Notes: a model not told the origin generated them from the sequence alone. DNA of 64,000 bases from Parus major (GCF_001522545.3 NC_031776.1:32130709-32194708); one strand, 5' to 3'. Numbered from the stretch's first letter, positions 12,561 through 41,360 are shown. Numbers and translations: made by a program.

Positions 12561-14686
12561 CCGTGCCCTCATTACCCCCCCCAAGTGCAGTTTGTTTTGG
12601 GAAGTTCGCGTCGTGTAAGAAATCAGAAGGGCGGGGAGGGGGGGTGGGTTGGTCGGGGGTTGTTTGGCGTCTTTGGGCTGCGGCAAAGTTTGTAGCAGGG
12701 AGTGAATGGTGTGTGAGGAGAGCTCCCCTCGGTTCACCGGCTGCGCGCACCATCTTAGACGTGCTCAGGAAGTGGAGTTGACTCAGGCTGGGTTTCACCT
12801 GATGATGTCGTCTGCTGAAATTCCCGGGAGTCCGGGGAAATTTGCATCACACTGAGGCTGTTCGAGGGCAGAAGTAGGTGAGAAAGACTATAAAGAAAGG
12901 AAAACGGCAAAACAAAGGAAACAGCATGAGCGATATCGACGAGCTGTCGGTGTATTTTTAGCTGTAGGATACTGAAATCAGAAATTTGTTTAAAAACGTA
13001 TCTTTGCTTTGTGACTGTAATCTTCATTTCTTTTCTAAAGGGGTGTTAAAGGTCATAAAAATAGTATTTGAACAAAATGGATTGTCTTGAACCTCCTGGC
13101 AGGAAGAACAATCTGTGACAGAGTCAAGCAGGGTCCTTCTTCTTACTGTTTCTGTAGAAAGCATTATTTTGATAGATATCCCATATGGTTACAGGAATTT
13201 TTACCACAGTGGTTTTGAGCAAAATCATTTGTATGACTGCCAAGGCATTTTGTTTTAACCATGAGAAAAAAAGGTTAAAAAAAAAAAAAAGTATCCTTTT
13301 CTGTTTTTTTTTCACTAAAAGTTTTATTATTTCTGGACATAAATGCCTCTTTTTAGAGGGGCACTTAGCAGTTGTTGTCCCTTCTGAAAGTATTTTACCT
13401 GGCGTCTCTATCTGGGCCTTCTGGGATGTGTGGCCAGGACAACCATAAATGTTTGTGAAGGATTTCCAGTGTGTGCCTATTGCATGGTATTTCCCCCTCG
13501 CTCTGTAAGGGGATATTTACTCAGGAAAGGGAAAGTAATTTTTACATAATATGCCTTTTGTATATAAAGCTGCAGACTTGCCGGGCTTTGGTACATCAGC
13601 AGAAACTGCGTTTAACTCTCTTCTGGAAATCTGAGATTTGAAATATCCAGAAATATCCTTGGTGTTATATTCCCTTGAAACAGCTTTCTGCCAAACTTTT
13701 AACTTTGGTACTTTGCAGCCTGCTTTTAAACTGTCAGTGAAAATAAAGAATTACATTCTGTACTTGCATAGGCGGCGCAAGCTACTTGTTGCTATTAAAA
13801 ACTTACTTATGCTATAGACAAATATAAAATGAATTTGAAAGGCCACCAAGTTTTCTTTCTGGCCCTAGTCACTGATTTCAGTGCATGCTTTTTACAGTTT
13901 TGCATTTTGAGTTGAAATCACATAAAACTACTTTTTTTTCTTTTTTTTTCCTATGGGTTTTGTTTCTCTGTTGATTTTTATGCATTTGAAAGCACCTAAA
14001 CATAAATATACAGGAGAGAGAATGAAACCAATTGTCATTATCAACATAAGTTAGAGTGGAGAAGAAATAGGTGAGGATAGCAGTAAGAAACAGTTGACTA
14101 GCACTTAAATCTCACTAACGTCTCTCTTCATTCATTCTTCCCAGGTTTTCTGTCTGCATTGGTTGTTTTTCCAGCCTTGCATATACAATCTCTTCACATC
14201 TGTTCACTTTTTTTCTCTTTGCCTCTCATGCCCTTTTATAAGTGGTGGTAATTAGGAATTTGTCCTGTTGAATGTTTCCAGGCGCTGTGGTATACCCAGG
14301 CATAGGCTTCTGTGTGTCTTGCCTTACAAAACTACCTCAGCCTGCTTTTTTTCTTTTTTGTTATATTTTCCTGTTGATGACAAGTGGATATTTTTGGTGG
14401 TGTTTTTTCTCAGTTTTTGTGACAGGTTCATATGCTCCTTATGGGCATTTCTGTCTCCTTGTCAAGAGCAGTCTGCTTCCTGTGTATTTAGCAAAACCTG
14501 TTTGAGACTAAAGGAAGTCTTGAGTGAGATTGTTACACTTCCCAGAAGCAGCAACCTGATACTTGTAGTCATAAAATTCTGGGATCTTCAAAAAACTGTG
14601 CTCCCAATCAAAGCATGAAGACTGTGCATTTTGGCGTGTGTGTCCTGGGCCCTGCATTTTTAGGATGAAATAGATTTTTAGGATGA

Positions 14687-14720
14687 ATTAGTCAAGCACT
14701 TGCTTCAGTGCTTGACTAAT
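14687..14720. repeat. Perfect 14-bp inverted repeat with 6-base loop
   Basis: The arm at 14,687-14,700 (ATTAGTCAAGCACT) is exactly the reverse complement of the arm at 14,707-14,720 (AGTGCTTGACTAAT). The loop between them is TGCTTC. The hairpin lies about 30 bases 5' of a CR1 fragment, inside SPOPL intron 1. Just before it, a short unit containing TTTTAGGATGAA is repeated twice. Function is unknown; a small fold-back or a replication-slippage product are both possible. Confidence 0.85.
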
Positions 14721-14751
14721 GCCTGTGGTCTCCAATAGCCTCTTGTAAATT

Positions 14752-14938
14752 GGCTCTTGGCACTGGCACAGGGTTCCCAGAGAAGCTGTGGCTGCCCCAT
14801 GCCTGGAAGTGTCCAAGGCCAGGTTGGATGGTGCTTGGAGCATCCTGGGATAGTGGAAGGTGTCCCTGCCCATGGCAGGGGGCTTGGAATGAAATGATTG
14901 CCAAGTTTCCTTCAAACCCAAGCCATTCCACGATTCCC
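14752..14938 (+). mobile_element. CR1 LINE 3' end in SPOPL intron 1
   Basis: Forward-oriented CR1 3' region: CACTGGCACAGGGTTCCCAG, AGAAGCTGTGGCTGCCCC, a CAAGGCCAGGTTGGATGG block, then CCTGCCCATGGCAGGGGGCT, ending with AAGCCATTCCACGATTCCC. The 5' truncation is typical of CR1. It lies in the same orientation as the host gene. Confidence 0.9.
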
Positions 14939-17900
14939 TTTCCCCTCTACAAAATAACGCAAGTCTCTCTTCACAAGAGACTTCCCTTCTTTAGATTTCT
15001 TGAGAAAATGTCCAGTTTATGTTCCTGTGACATTCTGTTGCTTCTTGTCCCACTCATATCAAAAGGCTTCTTACTGGAATTATCCCTTCAAATGGAAGTA
15101 GGAAATCTCTCATTCAGTTTGTGCTCGGTACTTAGTGGGGATCTGTTGCAGCTCTGTGGGAAGTGGAGGTGTTTGAGTGGTGGGAATTTAGATGTTGTAG
15201 TTCTTAACTGAGAGAGAGGGTCACTTCCCTTAGTTCAGTGGGTTTCTTAAGAGGTGTGTTACAGTGTGTGTTTTCCATAAAAGTGGGGTTTTGGTAATGC
15301 TTTAGCTATTCAACTTGTGTGGTGGAATTTTGGCAGGAGTGTAAGTTCAGTATTGGAAAGAGCTTAACCTAAAACCTCTCGGCTATAAACTTCAACTCTG
15401 TTGGTTCCATTTTATCCAAATTTAATAGCTTTCCAATGTGTTTTTTGGTAGCCTGGTTTAAAATTATTCTTTATCAGCTACAAGGTTTTTTTATGTTCTG
15501 TACAAGGAATCACTTTGCAACCATGCATGTATCTGTCAACGTTGTTGTGATGAGTGTTTGCATATAGCATTTGGGAAATGTAGTGGAAAGTCAGATAGTC
15601 TTTCAGCTGATTCAGAAAGTCATTGGCATGGAATAATCCAGAGAGCTCACATATCCAAATTCCCTGAATTAGATTACTTATCCTTGATACTGCTTTGCAT
15701 CTCCCAGAAGCCATTTATCACTTCATTTTTTGGTGAAAACTATTATATGAACTACTTTTAATTTTAACAGTCTGCATCAACTCATCCGCTGCAGGCGGGT
15801 CGTGTGACATTTGCTCCTTGCACTATATTGTGACTTGAATTCTTAAGTAGTTCAAAGGTGAGGTATCATTTGATGTGTAATTTACCTGTGTGCATTACAG
15901 AAAGAAAAAACAATTGTGTGCCAGGGAATATGCAACAGAGTAGCTCTTGGCATAGGCAGTGCTGCTGCTGGTGGAGTAAATGTCTCCAGCAGTTGGGAAA
16001 CTTCCAAAGTTCATGGGGTGGGAACCTCTTATTGTTGTGCAGTGGAAGGGATCACTGGGTGAAACTTGGGAGCCAAGCTTTCTCTTGGCCTCCTTCCTGG
16101 TTGTTCCTTTAATGTTCGTCCCCTCCCAAGAGCTCACTTACCAGTTGGTCAAGTCTTTTGCAAAATCGATTCATGAGCAGGGCTGCGAATAGAGATGAAG
16201 GAAATGGGGGGGGGTGTGTGATGACTTGATTTCTTTCAAATGCCTTGTTTTCTTGTGTGCTGAATGTTCAGCAATTAAATTAGACTTGGGTGTCTCTAAA
16301 AGGGTTTGGGGTGGTTGCATCAATGGTTGCTTCCTGAACAACTGAAATGAGGTGTAGGTGCAGAACTCTGGCCTGGGGAGTAGCTGGTGTAACTTTCTCC
16401 TCTGGTGTCCTACTTTCTAGCTCTGTTCCATGCTGACTTTTTCTTTGGAAAAGTTCACAAAAGCTTTCATTTTCCTGGCTTTCTTTATACATATTTGGTT
16501 TCTCATTGATGAATCTGCTTTCTCCATTAGCATGGCTTGTAGCCTATGAAGGACAGATGATTTCAGTACACAGAGTTTAAAATCAATGGGTTAAGTAAAA
16601 GTAAAATCTGAACACAAGTTATTTGTTGTTTCAAATGCTTAATAAATTAATCTAGTGATTCAGATTAGCTAATAATTTCTCTAAATTCTTTAGAAGAGAC
16701 ACATGTTTACTGTCTTCATAGAAGACAATAGGTCTCTGAATTACTTAATCTGTAGACATTACCTCAGCAACAAAACTATCACTCTTTAGGAGCAATTTTT
16801 CTTAAATTTTAAAACAGATAGATTCCTTGGTAACTGAGATTAATTTGAGAGTTACTTGTTTGTAATCAAAACTCTTGCAGATAAAACCAGAATGTTTTGT
16901 AACAAATTTATATAATGAGTGGTTAATATAGTTTCTTCAGTTTCATGGATGGAGCAATATATTATGAAAATATTTAATTTTAGCTCCTTTTTGTAAGTGT
17001 CAGATGTACCAGTGGGCATACTGATATTTACATATCAAGCTGAGTAACTGTTCTTGTAACAGGACAAAACAGTCATTTTAACTAACATGTCTGTGCTATG
17101 TGCAAAGTTAATTGAAGCAATTATTTGTGTACATCTGGATTTATACCTCTTTTTAGGTGTTTTTTCCATGCATTTGGGAAGTTCTGCATAAAGTCTATGA
17201 AATTATTTAAAGTCATATTATTTGAGTTGTAAAAATGTTATTCTGAAGATGAAGTTGTCTGAAATCTCTGGCTGATTTGTGTGATTGCAGGTTAATGTAA
17301 TGCACTGCTGTACTCACTGTCCAAGTGGGTGTGATCTCACTCTTGGGTCTGGCACTGCACTTGGCATATGGTGGTTTCAGAGGAATAAAATGTATGAAAT
17401 CTATTTTCAGTGCGTTTTTCTGATCTCTGCAGAATATGTCAAGGTAGATTTTTTTTGTTGTTGTTTATTTATGTGCATATAGCAAGCTAATTTAAATTAA
17501 AAATGGCAGCAGAATGATATTTGGGTTGTGATGGTGATAAAGCTTGTAAGAACTTCTTATACTGAAGAAGTTTGCATAAATACATTTTATGCAGGCTTTG
17601 CAAAATCCACTGGGCAGGTGGTTGATCCAGGGGAAAAAATACAGTAAATAAATCTGAAAGACTTGAATTAATACTGTTGCATCTCATGAGAGGCTTGTGA
17701 TTAGGCAAGTTCCTGCCTTGCTTATGGAAAAAAAAAAAAAAAAGCCTTTTTAGTAAGGTTCTCCTAAAGCATGGGTTTTCCCTTCTGAAAAAAAAAAAAA
17801 GAGGGAGGGAAGAGAGAAGGCAGAAAGCATTATATAAGCAGAAGTGAAAAAGAAAAGCTTCCATATTCACTGACCTGCTCAAAATTTGTGTGTGGCAAAC

Positions 17901-20900
17901 TATATCCAGAGTTAATTGCTATGATTAGTTATATTAATAAGATCATCAAGCAAAATCCACCTTTATTCTGTAGTCAGTGGTTTTGAATATTGTTTTACAG
18001 GCCAGGCATCATTTTTAATGATTAAATGGCAGTTGTGTTTGGAAATGTGCCATCCCCTCCAACAAGCGTGAGACTGCTCACTGAGTGCTGAGGGGAAAGA
18101 TATATGGCAGTAACATCATCAAGTGTTAGTCTGGGTTACTAATAAATTACAGTGTCTGAGCCTTCAGAGGTTTCCAGAGTCACTTGTAAAGAAGGGCTCA
18201 GTGCTTGATGTTGGCTGACTTCTTGATTTGCTGATAGTAAATTGCCTTTTTCCCCGCTGTTTGTTTCTCTGCTCCGGGAGAGCGCTTTTCTGCGGTGGCA
18301 CCGCTCCATGTGTGCGAGGTGGCCTCGTGGGGATGATTCACAGCGGGGTTGTGTCTCCTGCGGATGGAGGCAAAAAGCAGCAGACTCAGATCTGCTTCTG
18401 CTCTGCCTTGTTTGACAGCACCCAAGATGAAACCAAATCTATTTGCTCCACAGCCAGGCCACCCCGACAGGCCTGTGCCAGCCTCTTTGCCTTGCTACTT
18501 ACTTGGGAAATTTTCTTCTGTCTTGAGCAACTAAGACTGTGTAAGTGGGGAAACTTACAGGAGACTGCCAAGCTTTGGATTGTTTTTGTAGTGGAAAAAG
18601 TGATCTTAAACAGATTATATCAGAATGGTTCTTAAATCCTGAGGTATAAGAAAAACAGTACCTGGTTGTTTTTTGAACAATAGAATGATAGAAGTTGTCT
18701 ACTTGTCTTTGAAATTCAGATGCCAGTTTCTGTTGGACTAGTTTGTGAGCTGGACTCAATCATCCTTCCAACTCGAGAAGTTCCTATGAACTTTTAGGAT
18801 TTTCTTTATCTCTGTGGGTCTAAACCAGTTTAGCTGCAGTCCAATCCTGAGATGTCAAGTTTTGCTGTATTGATGGCTTTTAGAGATTACTGCTTCATAT
18901 TCACCAAAGCAAGTGTATATGCTGCTCTACCTCTTGATCTGCCTGTCTTTCCTAGGATGTGTCTAATCAGCTGTTGTGGATTAGTTCAAGACTGTTGTGG
19001 CAAATTAACATCAAATGCAGTTTGGTCCTCTGGCAGAATTGAGTTTTAGGCCTTTTTTCTCAGTTTCCTAGCTTTAAAGCATCAGTTGTTTTTTGCACAG
19101 TCTGACACTCGGGCACAGAGGAGGCCTGGAATGAGCTGTGACACTCAGGATCTCCAAGATGCAGCTGTGTGCACAAATGTGACCACTGCTTTGCCGTGAG
19201 AGGTAACAGGGCAACAAATGGCTGATCAACCTCCTCCTGGCAGCATCTGTGAGTATGAGCTTTTGCCTGCTGAAAGCAGTTGTACCAATGCCATGTGAGC
19301 TTTGCAGGTGATGCCAGTCTGCAGAAGTTAATGAGGAGAACATTCTGCTGCCCTGTACAGCTCCTTTGCAGCAAATGAAAGTGCCTGTCTCCAGAGAGTG
19401 TAGGCCAGTGCTTTTCACAAATCTTACAGATTTTTAAAGAAAGCCAAAATAACCCAAACCACCCCAGACTAGCTGTGAATCTGCTAGAGAAAGATTATTT
19501 TTTTTTGTTACAATTGAAATTAACTTTCTGTTGGCTTATACAAAATCCTGTTCCAAGTGCAAAGAAAAAAGTTAAGATTAGTATTTTCGATTTGGTGAAC
19601 TCTTGATTGTGTGTAACTGAAGCATTTAAGGAAAAAATGTCTTCATTTAATACACTTTCACATGCCAGTGATTTGTTGGAGTAAGAGTAATGGAGTGAAA
19701 CTAAGGAGGGGAAAAGATCACTTTGGCTGTATACCAGGAAACAAACCCGACAGCAATAGATTATTTGAATAGAATAGTTTCCCAAGAGGAATTGTGGTGG
19801 AAATACCCCTCTTTTGGGTCCTGTAAAACTAGACTGGGCAATGAAAATGAAAAATGCTGTAAGAAATAATATTTCATTTCTTCTCCAGGGAAATGCATAG
19901 ATGACTGCTGTAGGGAATGGTCTGGGACATCTAATACAGAGCACAGTGTGTTTCCTGTATTACAGAACAATAATGCAAGGCTAATGCTGAGGGATTTTTA
20001 TCAGTGAGCTTGGCTGATGTAAACTAGACAGTTTCAGCTCCAGCTCTGATGAGTACTTGGGCTTTCTTACAGCTGAGGTAAAATTCAGCTTCATTTTTCA
20101 AAGCTTTAGGATAGGAAAGCAAATTTAGAGAAAAGCCTGAAAATAGCATGTACACAACCTTACAGTTTTTACAACTAATAGTATTATCTTGCTAATTTTG
20201 AGCTGCTGATTTCAGTGTCATCAGTCATAGGTACACCATCATCCTTCTGAAAAGTTGGGCATTTCCCTTGTGCTGGGTTTTGCCTTGCTGGGGCTTTTTT
20301 GCCAAAACCACCATGAGGAAGGATGTGCTTTGAAATTGTGCAGTCTAAGTTGCAGCTATTTTGAGATGTCTGTGACCCCAGCTGCCTGCCCTCTCTCTGC
20401 TGGAGTTTGCTGTCCCTGGGCAGGGGTGACAGGGTATATATGGAGTTCCTCAGCTGTCACGGCCCAGTCCATGGTATTATTTTTTTCTCACTGGAGAAGT
20501 GTGGAGAGAGTCATGAATTGGCTCCTGGTGTGGCTGCTGATTGTGTCTCCTGGCAGGGCCAGGCTTCCAGCAGAGCTGTGGCATGGCAAGGGTGAGATGT
20601 TAAGCTTGAAGCACACAGGAGCAGCCAGAGCTTCTGATTGAAGCCCCAAAGCTTGGGTTTGTGTAAACTTGGTTACTATTCAGTGGTTCCAGAGCAAACA
20701 TATGTACTTAAAGAAGCGTTTTTTAATATCATGTTCTAAAAAGCCTCAAGACTTTTTAACTGATATAAGCTGCCTCTTCAGTGTCATAGGAGTTTCCTTT
20801 GTGTAGCCCAACTGCTCTTCCCTTCTTTTGCCCCAAAAGGAGAATCTTTTCATGTTAGAAGTACTACAGATAATGTAAAGTATAATACCTCCTTAACCTA

Positions 20901-23900
20901 TAAGTTTTCTACCTTAGGTGATGGATATATGTAATTCTGTTCACTCAAATGGTGCAGTGATGGATGGGGATTAAAATCAATAAATGCTAAACACTGTATT
21001 TAAATTTTCGTAGGTATATCTTGAGTATGTTTTCAGAGGAGATAATAACTGAACAAATTGGAAAACTGCCTGAGCTTAATAGACCTTTTAGACATCTGTT
21101 ATTATGTTGTGGATCATCCAACAGGAAACTTAGTTTAATAGTTAGCTGTTTAGGAAATATGACAGCAATTCTTTCAAAAAGATCAATTGTGAAGGGATGC
21201 AAATCCCCCTAATTAAGAAAACAATTTTTTGCTAAGTTCATTTTTTTTCTACTTACTAATGAAAATCATGGGAATTTATTTAAGCTTTATTGGCTTATAA
21301 GACAAAGTCTTAAACAGAAAAAAATTACATTTCAAGCCATAGGCATTTCATGCCACCAAATTAGTGTGACCCAGGGTGGTGGGTGGCTGTTACACAAATC
21401 CTTCTGTGATCAATGAGAAAGGGACATGGCTTTTTTCATTTTTAGGCCTTCATAAGCAGATGCTGCCTAGAACTGTGTGATCCAGCTGGATGCAGGGGCA
21501 GTGCAGAAATAACTTTGTCTTTGGCCTTAGAATGTCTTTCACTTCAGACGTAACTATTTTGATTGGCTTTGTTTGTTTCCTTCATTTTTATATTCATAAA
21601 TGTATTCTTTCTCAGCCAAGATTTGAGATGATGATGTTTTTACCAAGAATTTGCCTTTTCTGTAATTTGAAAAATGAAGGTGAATCCTGGAACAAATACT
21701 GATAGTTTTATATATAGCACTTACATATTAATTATATAATACTATGTAATACTTTATTCACTGGTTATCATTTAATGAGAGGAAATTAAATAAGTATCTG
21801 TAACTACACCATGTTTATTTTGAATGGTTTTTTGGGAGTTGATTTTACTGAATGAAGGATTTACTTCAGATTTTTCTTTTTATTACAGCCTGCCCTTCAA
21901 GTTTCACAAACTATATCTGGTTTCTGAATTATGTATTTACTAGGAATAAAAAGCTGGAGGAACACAATGTTATTTACCAGACTTCAGACAGTGATCTTTA
22001 TATCAACCGGTGACGAAATATCAGTATTTCCAGAGAGGGGACAGAAAGTTAATTCATAGCAGCTTTGCATTTTGTGCAATGTTGAGCCCAGCTCAGGAAA
22101 AGACTGTCACCATCTGAGTGCAATATGCAGTGCATGCACTTGGAGTTTGTTGGTGTGACCCTGGAAGGAGCCACTTTGATCCTGGAGGCCCAAACCCTGG
22201 GAAGAAGGGATGCTGGAAGGAAGAGGCTCAGCAGGAACTGATCACCGAGTTCACAACGTGCTTCTCATTCTTGAAGGGAGCAGGACAGGGTCACTGGTTT
22301 GCTTGGAGAGCTGTCCTTGGGCTGGGTTCTGGCAGGCTGGATTTGACTTTGGGGTGTGTTGGGTACCCTGCAGAAGAGTTTGTTCAGCCATTCCTGGCAG
22401 GGATGTGCTGGCTGCAGTCCCTCAGTGAAGTGCCGAGGTAAATCACTGCTGTGGTCACTGTCAATGTGCAGCACCTGGTGTGCACCTGCTCTGCCCTGGC
22501 AGAACTCCTGGGACCTGCTTGTTGCACTGAGCTGCTCCTACAGACAGCTGGACCAGCATCCTCCTAGCAGGGCAGCTCCTCAAATAAGTTTATGAAGTGT
22601 TTTGTGGCTTTATTATTTGGGACATAGAAAATTCTTTGTATGTTCCTTTGTATGTGGTGCTTTCTTAATGAGCTAGTCACTTTTTCACTGAAAACGTTGA
22701 GCTAATTCCAGCACAACATGTAAGAGACTGGGAATGTGCTCTTGTCTAGTTCAGAGAGGTTGAAAAGTAACTTTGTTTAGAATAATGTTGATAAATACTC
22801 AATTTCAGAGAGGGGAAACAAGCTAATATTTTTGAAAGTCATGTTATTGATGTAGGAGGTCATTTTGAATCTTAAGATCTCTTCTTAAAAGTTAGGAAAA
22901 TGGAGATCTGATACAGCTTTTGATGAAAATCTGTGAAAATACATTTTTTGGAAGGTAGGCTGTGCTTTCTTTACACTGTGTGTACAAGTAATTAATTAAC
23001 AATAATCAATTTCAGATGGCTTTAAGTTTAGCATAAGTATTTGACTAGGAGAGCACTTCATTTAATTCCTAAATATGCTTTGAGAAATCTCCTTTTTTTC
23101 CATGTTGTTTCTGCCTACTTGCTCACTGTGGGATCAGCTCCTCAAAGATTCTAATTTAACAGAATCTGGTCTATTTGCAGAGCAATTATCAGGTGAAACC
23201 AGTACCTTCCTTAACAGACCAGTAGAACTGCTAAGTCCATCATGTTTGGGGTCTGGAAGTACAAGCAAAGAACCTTTGATTTTTGATTTTTTTTCTTTAA
23301 TGAACACAAAGAAGTGTTCAGTGAAGACAATAAACACAAACTCTGAATTAAATCAGCACTGACTGCTGTACAACATTCAGTATATCACTTCATTAGCAAA
23401 AAAAACCCAAACAAAGGAACTTGACACCCTTTAAAAATACATCTTATTTTAATTTTGAAAACCAGAAACTTCTTTCACCCTATCTATTGAAGCTTGTTTT
23501 CCTGTTCCCAGTGCATGTTTGCCCTTGTTGTTCGGCCCTTTTTGTTTGGCGGATTGGCCCCCCAGACTGGTTTGTTGGGCTGTGTCCAGACAGGCACAGC
23601 ATTGCCTGAAAACTCTTGGAGCTATTGTCTGATAACGTTCCATCATTTCTGCTGCTTTGTTCATGAGAGCCTGCAGAGCAATAAATGCAGGTTCTAGCAT
23701 GAAAACTGTCCCTCTAAGTTGTTTCATCCTGCAGATAGCAGACCTGTCTTCCTGCACTTCACTGATTTAATTCCACCCAATTGTTCTCCGACTGGTTTTG
23801 TGAACTGCAGCTCTCTCTGTTCTCAACCATTTGGTCTAATAGGCTATGATGAGGGGTTGGTACTTGGAAAACCATTTTGTCAGAGCTGATGACAGTGGCT

Positions 23901-26900
23901 AATCAATGATTCATAAACAGTTTCTTCAGAGTAGTATTTAGTCTCCTCCCCAGGCAGAGCGTGGTAGAACAAAGGGTGTAGTTTCCATCTCTGCTCTCAC
24001 ATTCAGGCTGCCTGTGCAGGGTCCACTTTGCCCTGGTGACCATTGGTGGCCACTCAGCATGGTCTGGTGTCAGTCTGAGGACTGCAAAAAGTCTTTCTCC
24101 AAACACCTCTACCCTTCAGGACATCATCTTGAAAGCTTGTGTTCTCTTTCACCTTGTAGCTCTGGTAAATACCCCATGACCCCACTGAAATCTCAATTAA
24201 TTGGTTAAGTAAAGTGAACAGCAGATCTGCAGTACTGCTAAACCCTTTCCATCCTTCTACCTGTCTTTTGGTACATGTTAACAGAGCATCAGAAGCTCTG
24301 TTTATCTGTTCTCCCATTATTCAGTTTATCTTGGTTGGGCCTTTGTTTTTTTAAATTTGTGTGCTCAAGCGTACTAAAAAATACAGGCTTCTCCTCAACA
24401 CAGGCTCCCAGTATGAAGGATTTAAAGTTACTGCTTTCTGCCAGTTTTCCCAGTCTAAAAAAGTGGTTGGCTTAGTAAATTCATGCAAAAAAAGTGGGGT
24501 GTAAATCTGTTCCTCAGAGATGTATTAGGGGGTCATGAAAATCAGTTCTCTGGTGCTAGTGCTGTAAAGGGGAAACTTCACAAAAAGCTGAGGTTATTCA
24601 GAAGGACCTGAGAAATGTACTTAGGTAAAATCGGGCCTTCCTTAAATAAAGGCCATGCAGCAGGTGGAAGCAGCCTCTGAAGCACAGATGCTGTGGGTAG
24701 AACAGGTACAGAGACAAGGCAACAGATGGTCCTGAAAATAATTGCAAATAACTACCTTTGCTTAGAGTTAAATTCTCAGTGAATCAAGCTGATTTAGCTG
24801 TGAGACAGGAGTGGGCAGATAGCTACTGGTAGCTGGCCCAAGGTCACTGAACACTTTCTTAAAAGAGATTGTGTACAGCAGTTATTTTCAGGCTTTTCCA
24901 ATTTAGAAACCCCTTCAGAGCAAATTTGGCTCAGATCTGCTGCTCCTTCATGGTTACTGGGAGCTGACTGGTCTAATGGACTGAAGAATTGAGGTGCAGA
25001 TGAGAGACGAGACAGTCCTGTGCATCTCATGCAAATGACAGAATAAGGAATGAGCTCTATTTCCTCTTGCTTTTAGCTTTGGAGAGTGGAGGTGCAGCAA
25101 GCAGGTTCAGTAAGGCTAAAGGTAAGCTGTTCTAACCCTTTCAGGATATGGTTCTGTGTCAAAATCTATTGCTTTTGGGGCATAGCCTCACTTGTCACCA
25201 CTGAGTAAGATGTACTTCTAGAAATAGTGGCAATATAAGTGCTAATGTTTGCTTTATGAAAGCAAAAGTTCATATGTATCCTTCCCAGGAATTTTACTCT
25301 GGGTGGTTCTGTATAGAGAATCAAAACATCTAAGCAAAAACTAGGTAAGCACAATATGCACAATATATATGTTTCCTGCTTAAAAAAATATGAAGCAAAC
25401 AAGCTCAATTATCTTAAATTTAGGGATGATGTTTGTTTCTCCTTTATGGAAAGTACTAATGAAGTACTGAATGTTGCCACAAATGTAAGTTGTATTTGGA
25501 GAAAACTCATTTGTTAAAGACAGGTAAATTGTATTTATGATTAGTTTTCAGTGTCTCAGGGATCAATATCTTACAGGAGACCTACTCAGTATTTTATTTT
25601 CACCTTGTCATAGCAGATCTGTTGGTAGAGATTCATTAAGGGATATGATTACAAAGCATCTGCTTCCTCCTCTGGTAAAAACTGAGAATTAGCTTTCTTT
25701 TCAAGGTCTTACACTTGTGTGATTCAGAGCAATCACCTGTCAGCAGGCTTTGATGTGGAAGGGCTGCTTCATACCATGAGTGAGAAGCAGCACCAGAAAG
25801 GCAGGGGGAAAGTATCCAGCAAGGATCATAGCATTTCACAGAGCAGAATTCCTCCTGTAGGAATAATGAACTTGTTCACATCATGACTGAACTGTGTGTG
25901 CTCTTGCAGTGTCTTTTTACCAGTGTTTGCATGAAACCTTGTTTCTAAGGGTTGCTCCATCCCTGGAGAGTTCCATCATGATTAGTGATGTGCAATCACA
26001 TCTTTTGAGGAAGACAATTAATGCTGTTCTATCACAGCCAAAAAGAGCTGTACAGTGAAGCAATCAAATGTTGCAGAAAGATGGTTGCTTTTAAGTGATA
26101 GCAGGATATGTTTAAAGAAACTTCCTGTACTGAGAGAAAATGTTTTGTGGCAGAAAGAATTGATTTTTTTCTGGTTTGATTAGGGTTCATTTCACTTTTT
26201 AGCAATTTAATGAAGCAGATTAAGTGAGAGGCTGTGCTTGTGATGGGAATCTGTCACAGCTGACAGCAAGTCCTCCCTCAAAAGAGAGACAGCCGGGAAC
26301 CCAGAGCTGCCCTGCCACTGCCCACCTTCTTTCATTAGCCAGTCCCAATTACTGCTGTGGAGCCAGGTGTCAGGGATTGGGCAAGTGACTCAGTTCCTGA
26401 TGGGCAGGAGCAACTGTAGTGCTCTGTTAGGTGGTGGTAGTTCATAACAAAATCACTTTATTTGTTGTTGGGAGTTGACTGAAACTGTTTTCTGGCTTTG
26501 TCCTTTAAACGAGCACGTGGTGTGGTGATTATAGTTCTTCATCTGTGTCTGTTCATGTTAAAGATAGAAGGCATCTGTGAAAGAAAATACTGCTTGAAAT
26601 GCAGGTTTGATTTTTTACCCTCCATTCAGAAATCTCAGGGTTGTGTGAGCCTGTTTTACTCCCAGGTGGCTGAGTGTTCTTGTGAGTTATGTCTGGGTGA
26701 ACAAACCAAGGCATTGCATTAATAACCGAGTGCTCCGGGTACTCTGCAAATCAAAGGAGGAGAGCCTGAAGAAAGTTATAACACTTCTAGAGTGGCCTAA
26801 GTGGTAATTTGCAAAGGGGGTGTTGAAATATTGTCATTAGCACCATTAGTGGTGGTGTGTGATGCAGAGGTGCTTATTTTTATAAATTATTGTGTGAGGG

Positions 26901-27132
26901 CTCAGCCTGCAGGTTTTGAGCACCAGTGGTTGTTAATGTGTGACACCCAGCAGAGCCATTGTCCTCTTTTCAGGTTTAATTTTTAGATGCATCATTTAAT
27001 AAACACAGTAATAAGAGTTTTTGTATTTCCCACACCTAAAAAGTGTGAACAAAATGTATGAATTCCTCTTTTTAGGAGAATTGCTGAAGCTTGGATTGCT
27101 CTCTTGATTCTATAAACCTGCAATAAGTGGCA

Positions 27133-41360
<14,228 letters not shown>

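Larger units (their letters stand above)
12306..27075 (+). other. SPOPL: SPOPL intron 1 (about 14.8 kb), no coding sequence recognised
   Basis: This is a large first intron between the CpG-island exon and the ATG exon. Many short chance frames occur on both strands but none has recognisable homology. It contains a CR1 3' end at 14,752-14,938, a perfect hairpin at 14,687-14,720, and A-runs near 13,275, 17,728 and 17,788. GC-richer patches near 18.25-18.5, 19.1-19.4, 22.1-22.6 and 23.5-24.1 kb could be old, unrecognised repeats. A vestigial CR1-like end may lie near 18,737-18,790. No additional 5'UTR exon could be supported. Confidence 0.6.

Noticed and set aside
11884..12798. Minus-strand frame of 304 codons and overlapping plus-strand frame of 211 codons in the CpG island
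   Set aside because: Both are rich in P, R, A and G, the result of few stop codons in GC-rich DNA. Neither has domains, a consistent codon pattern or splice partners, and they overlap the SPOPL promoter on both strands.
18737..18790. Possible CR1 terminus in SPOPL intron 1
   Set aside because: GAGCTGGACTCAATCATCCT and CTTCCAACTC resemble a CR1 end, but the match is too short and lacks the terminal ATTCTATG repeat. Not listed as an element.
22118..22600. GC-richer segment with several frames in SPOPL intron 1
   Set aside because: It could be an old LTR or other repeat, but I found no diagnostic terminus, primer-binding site or coding motif.
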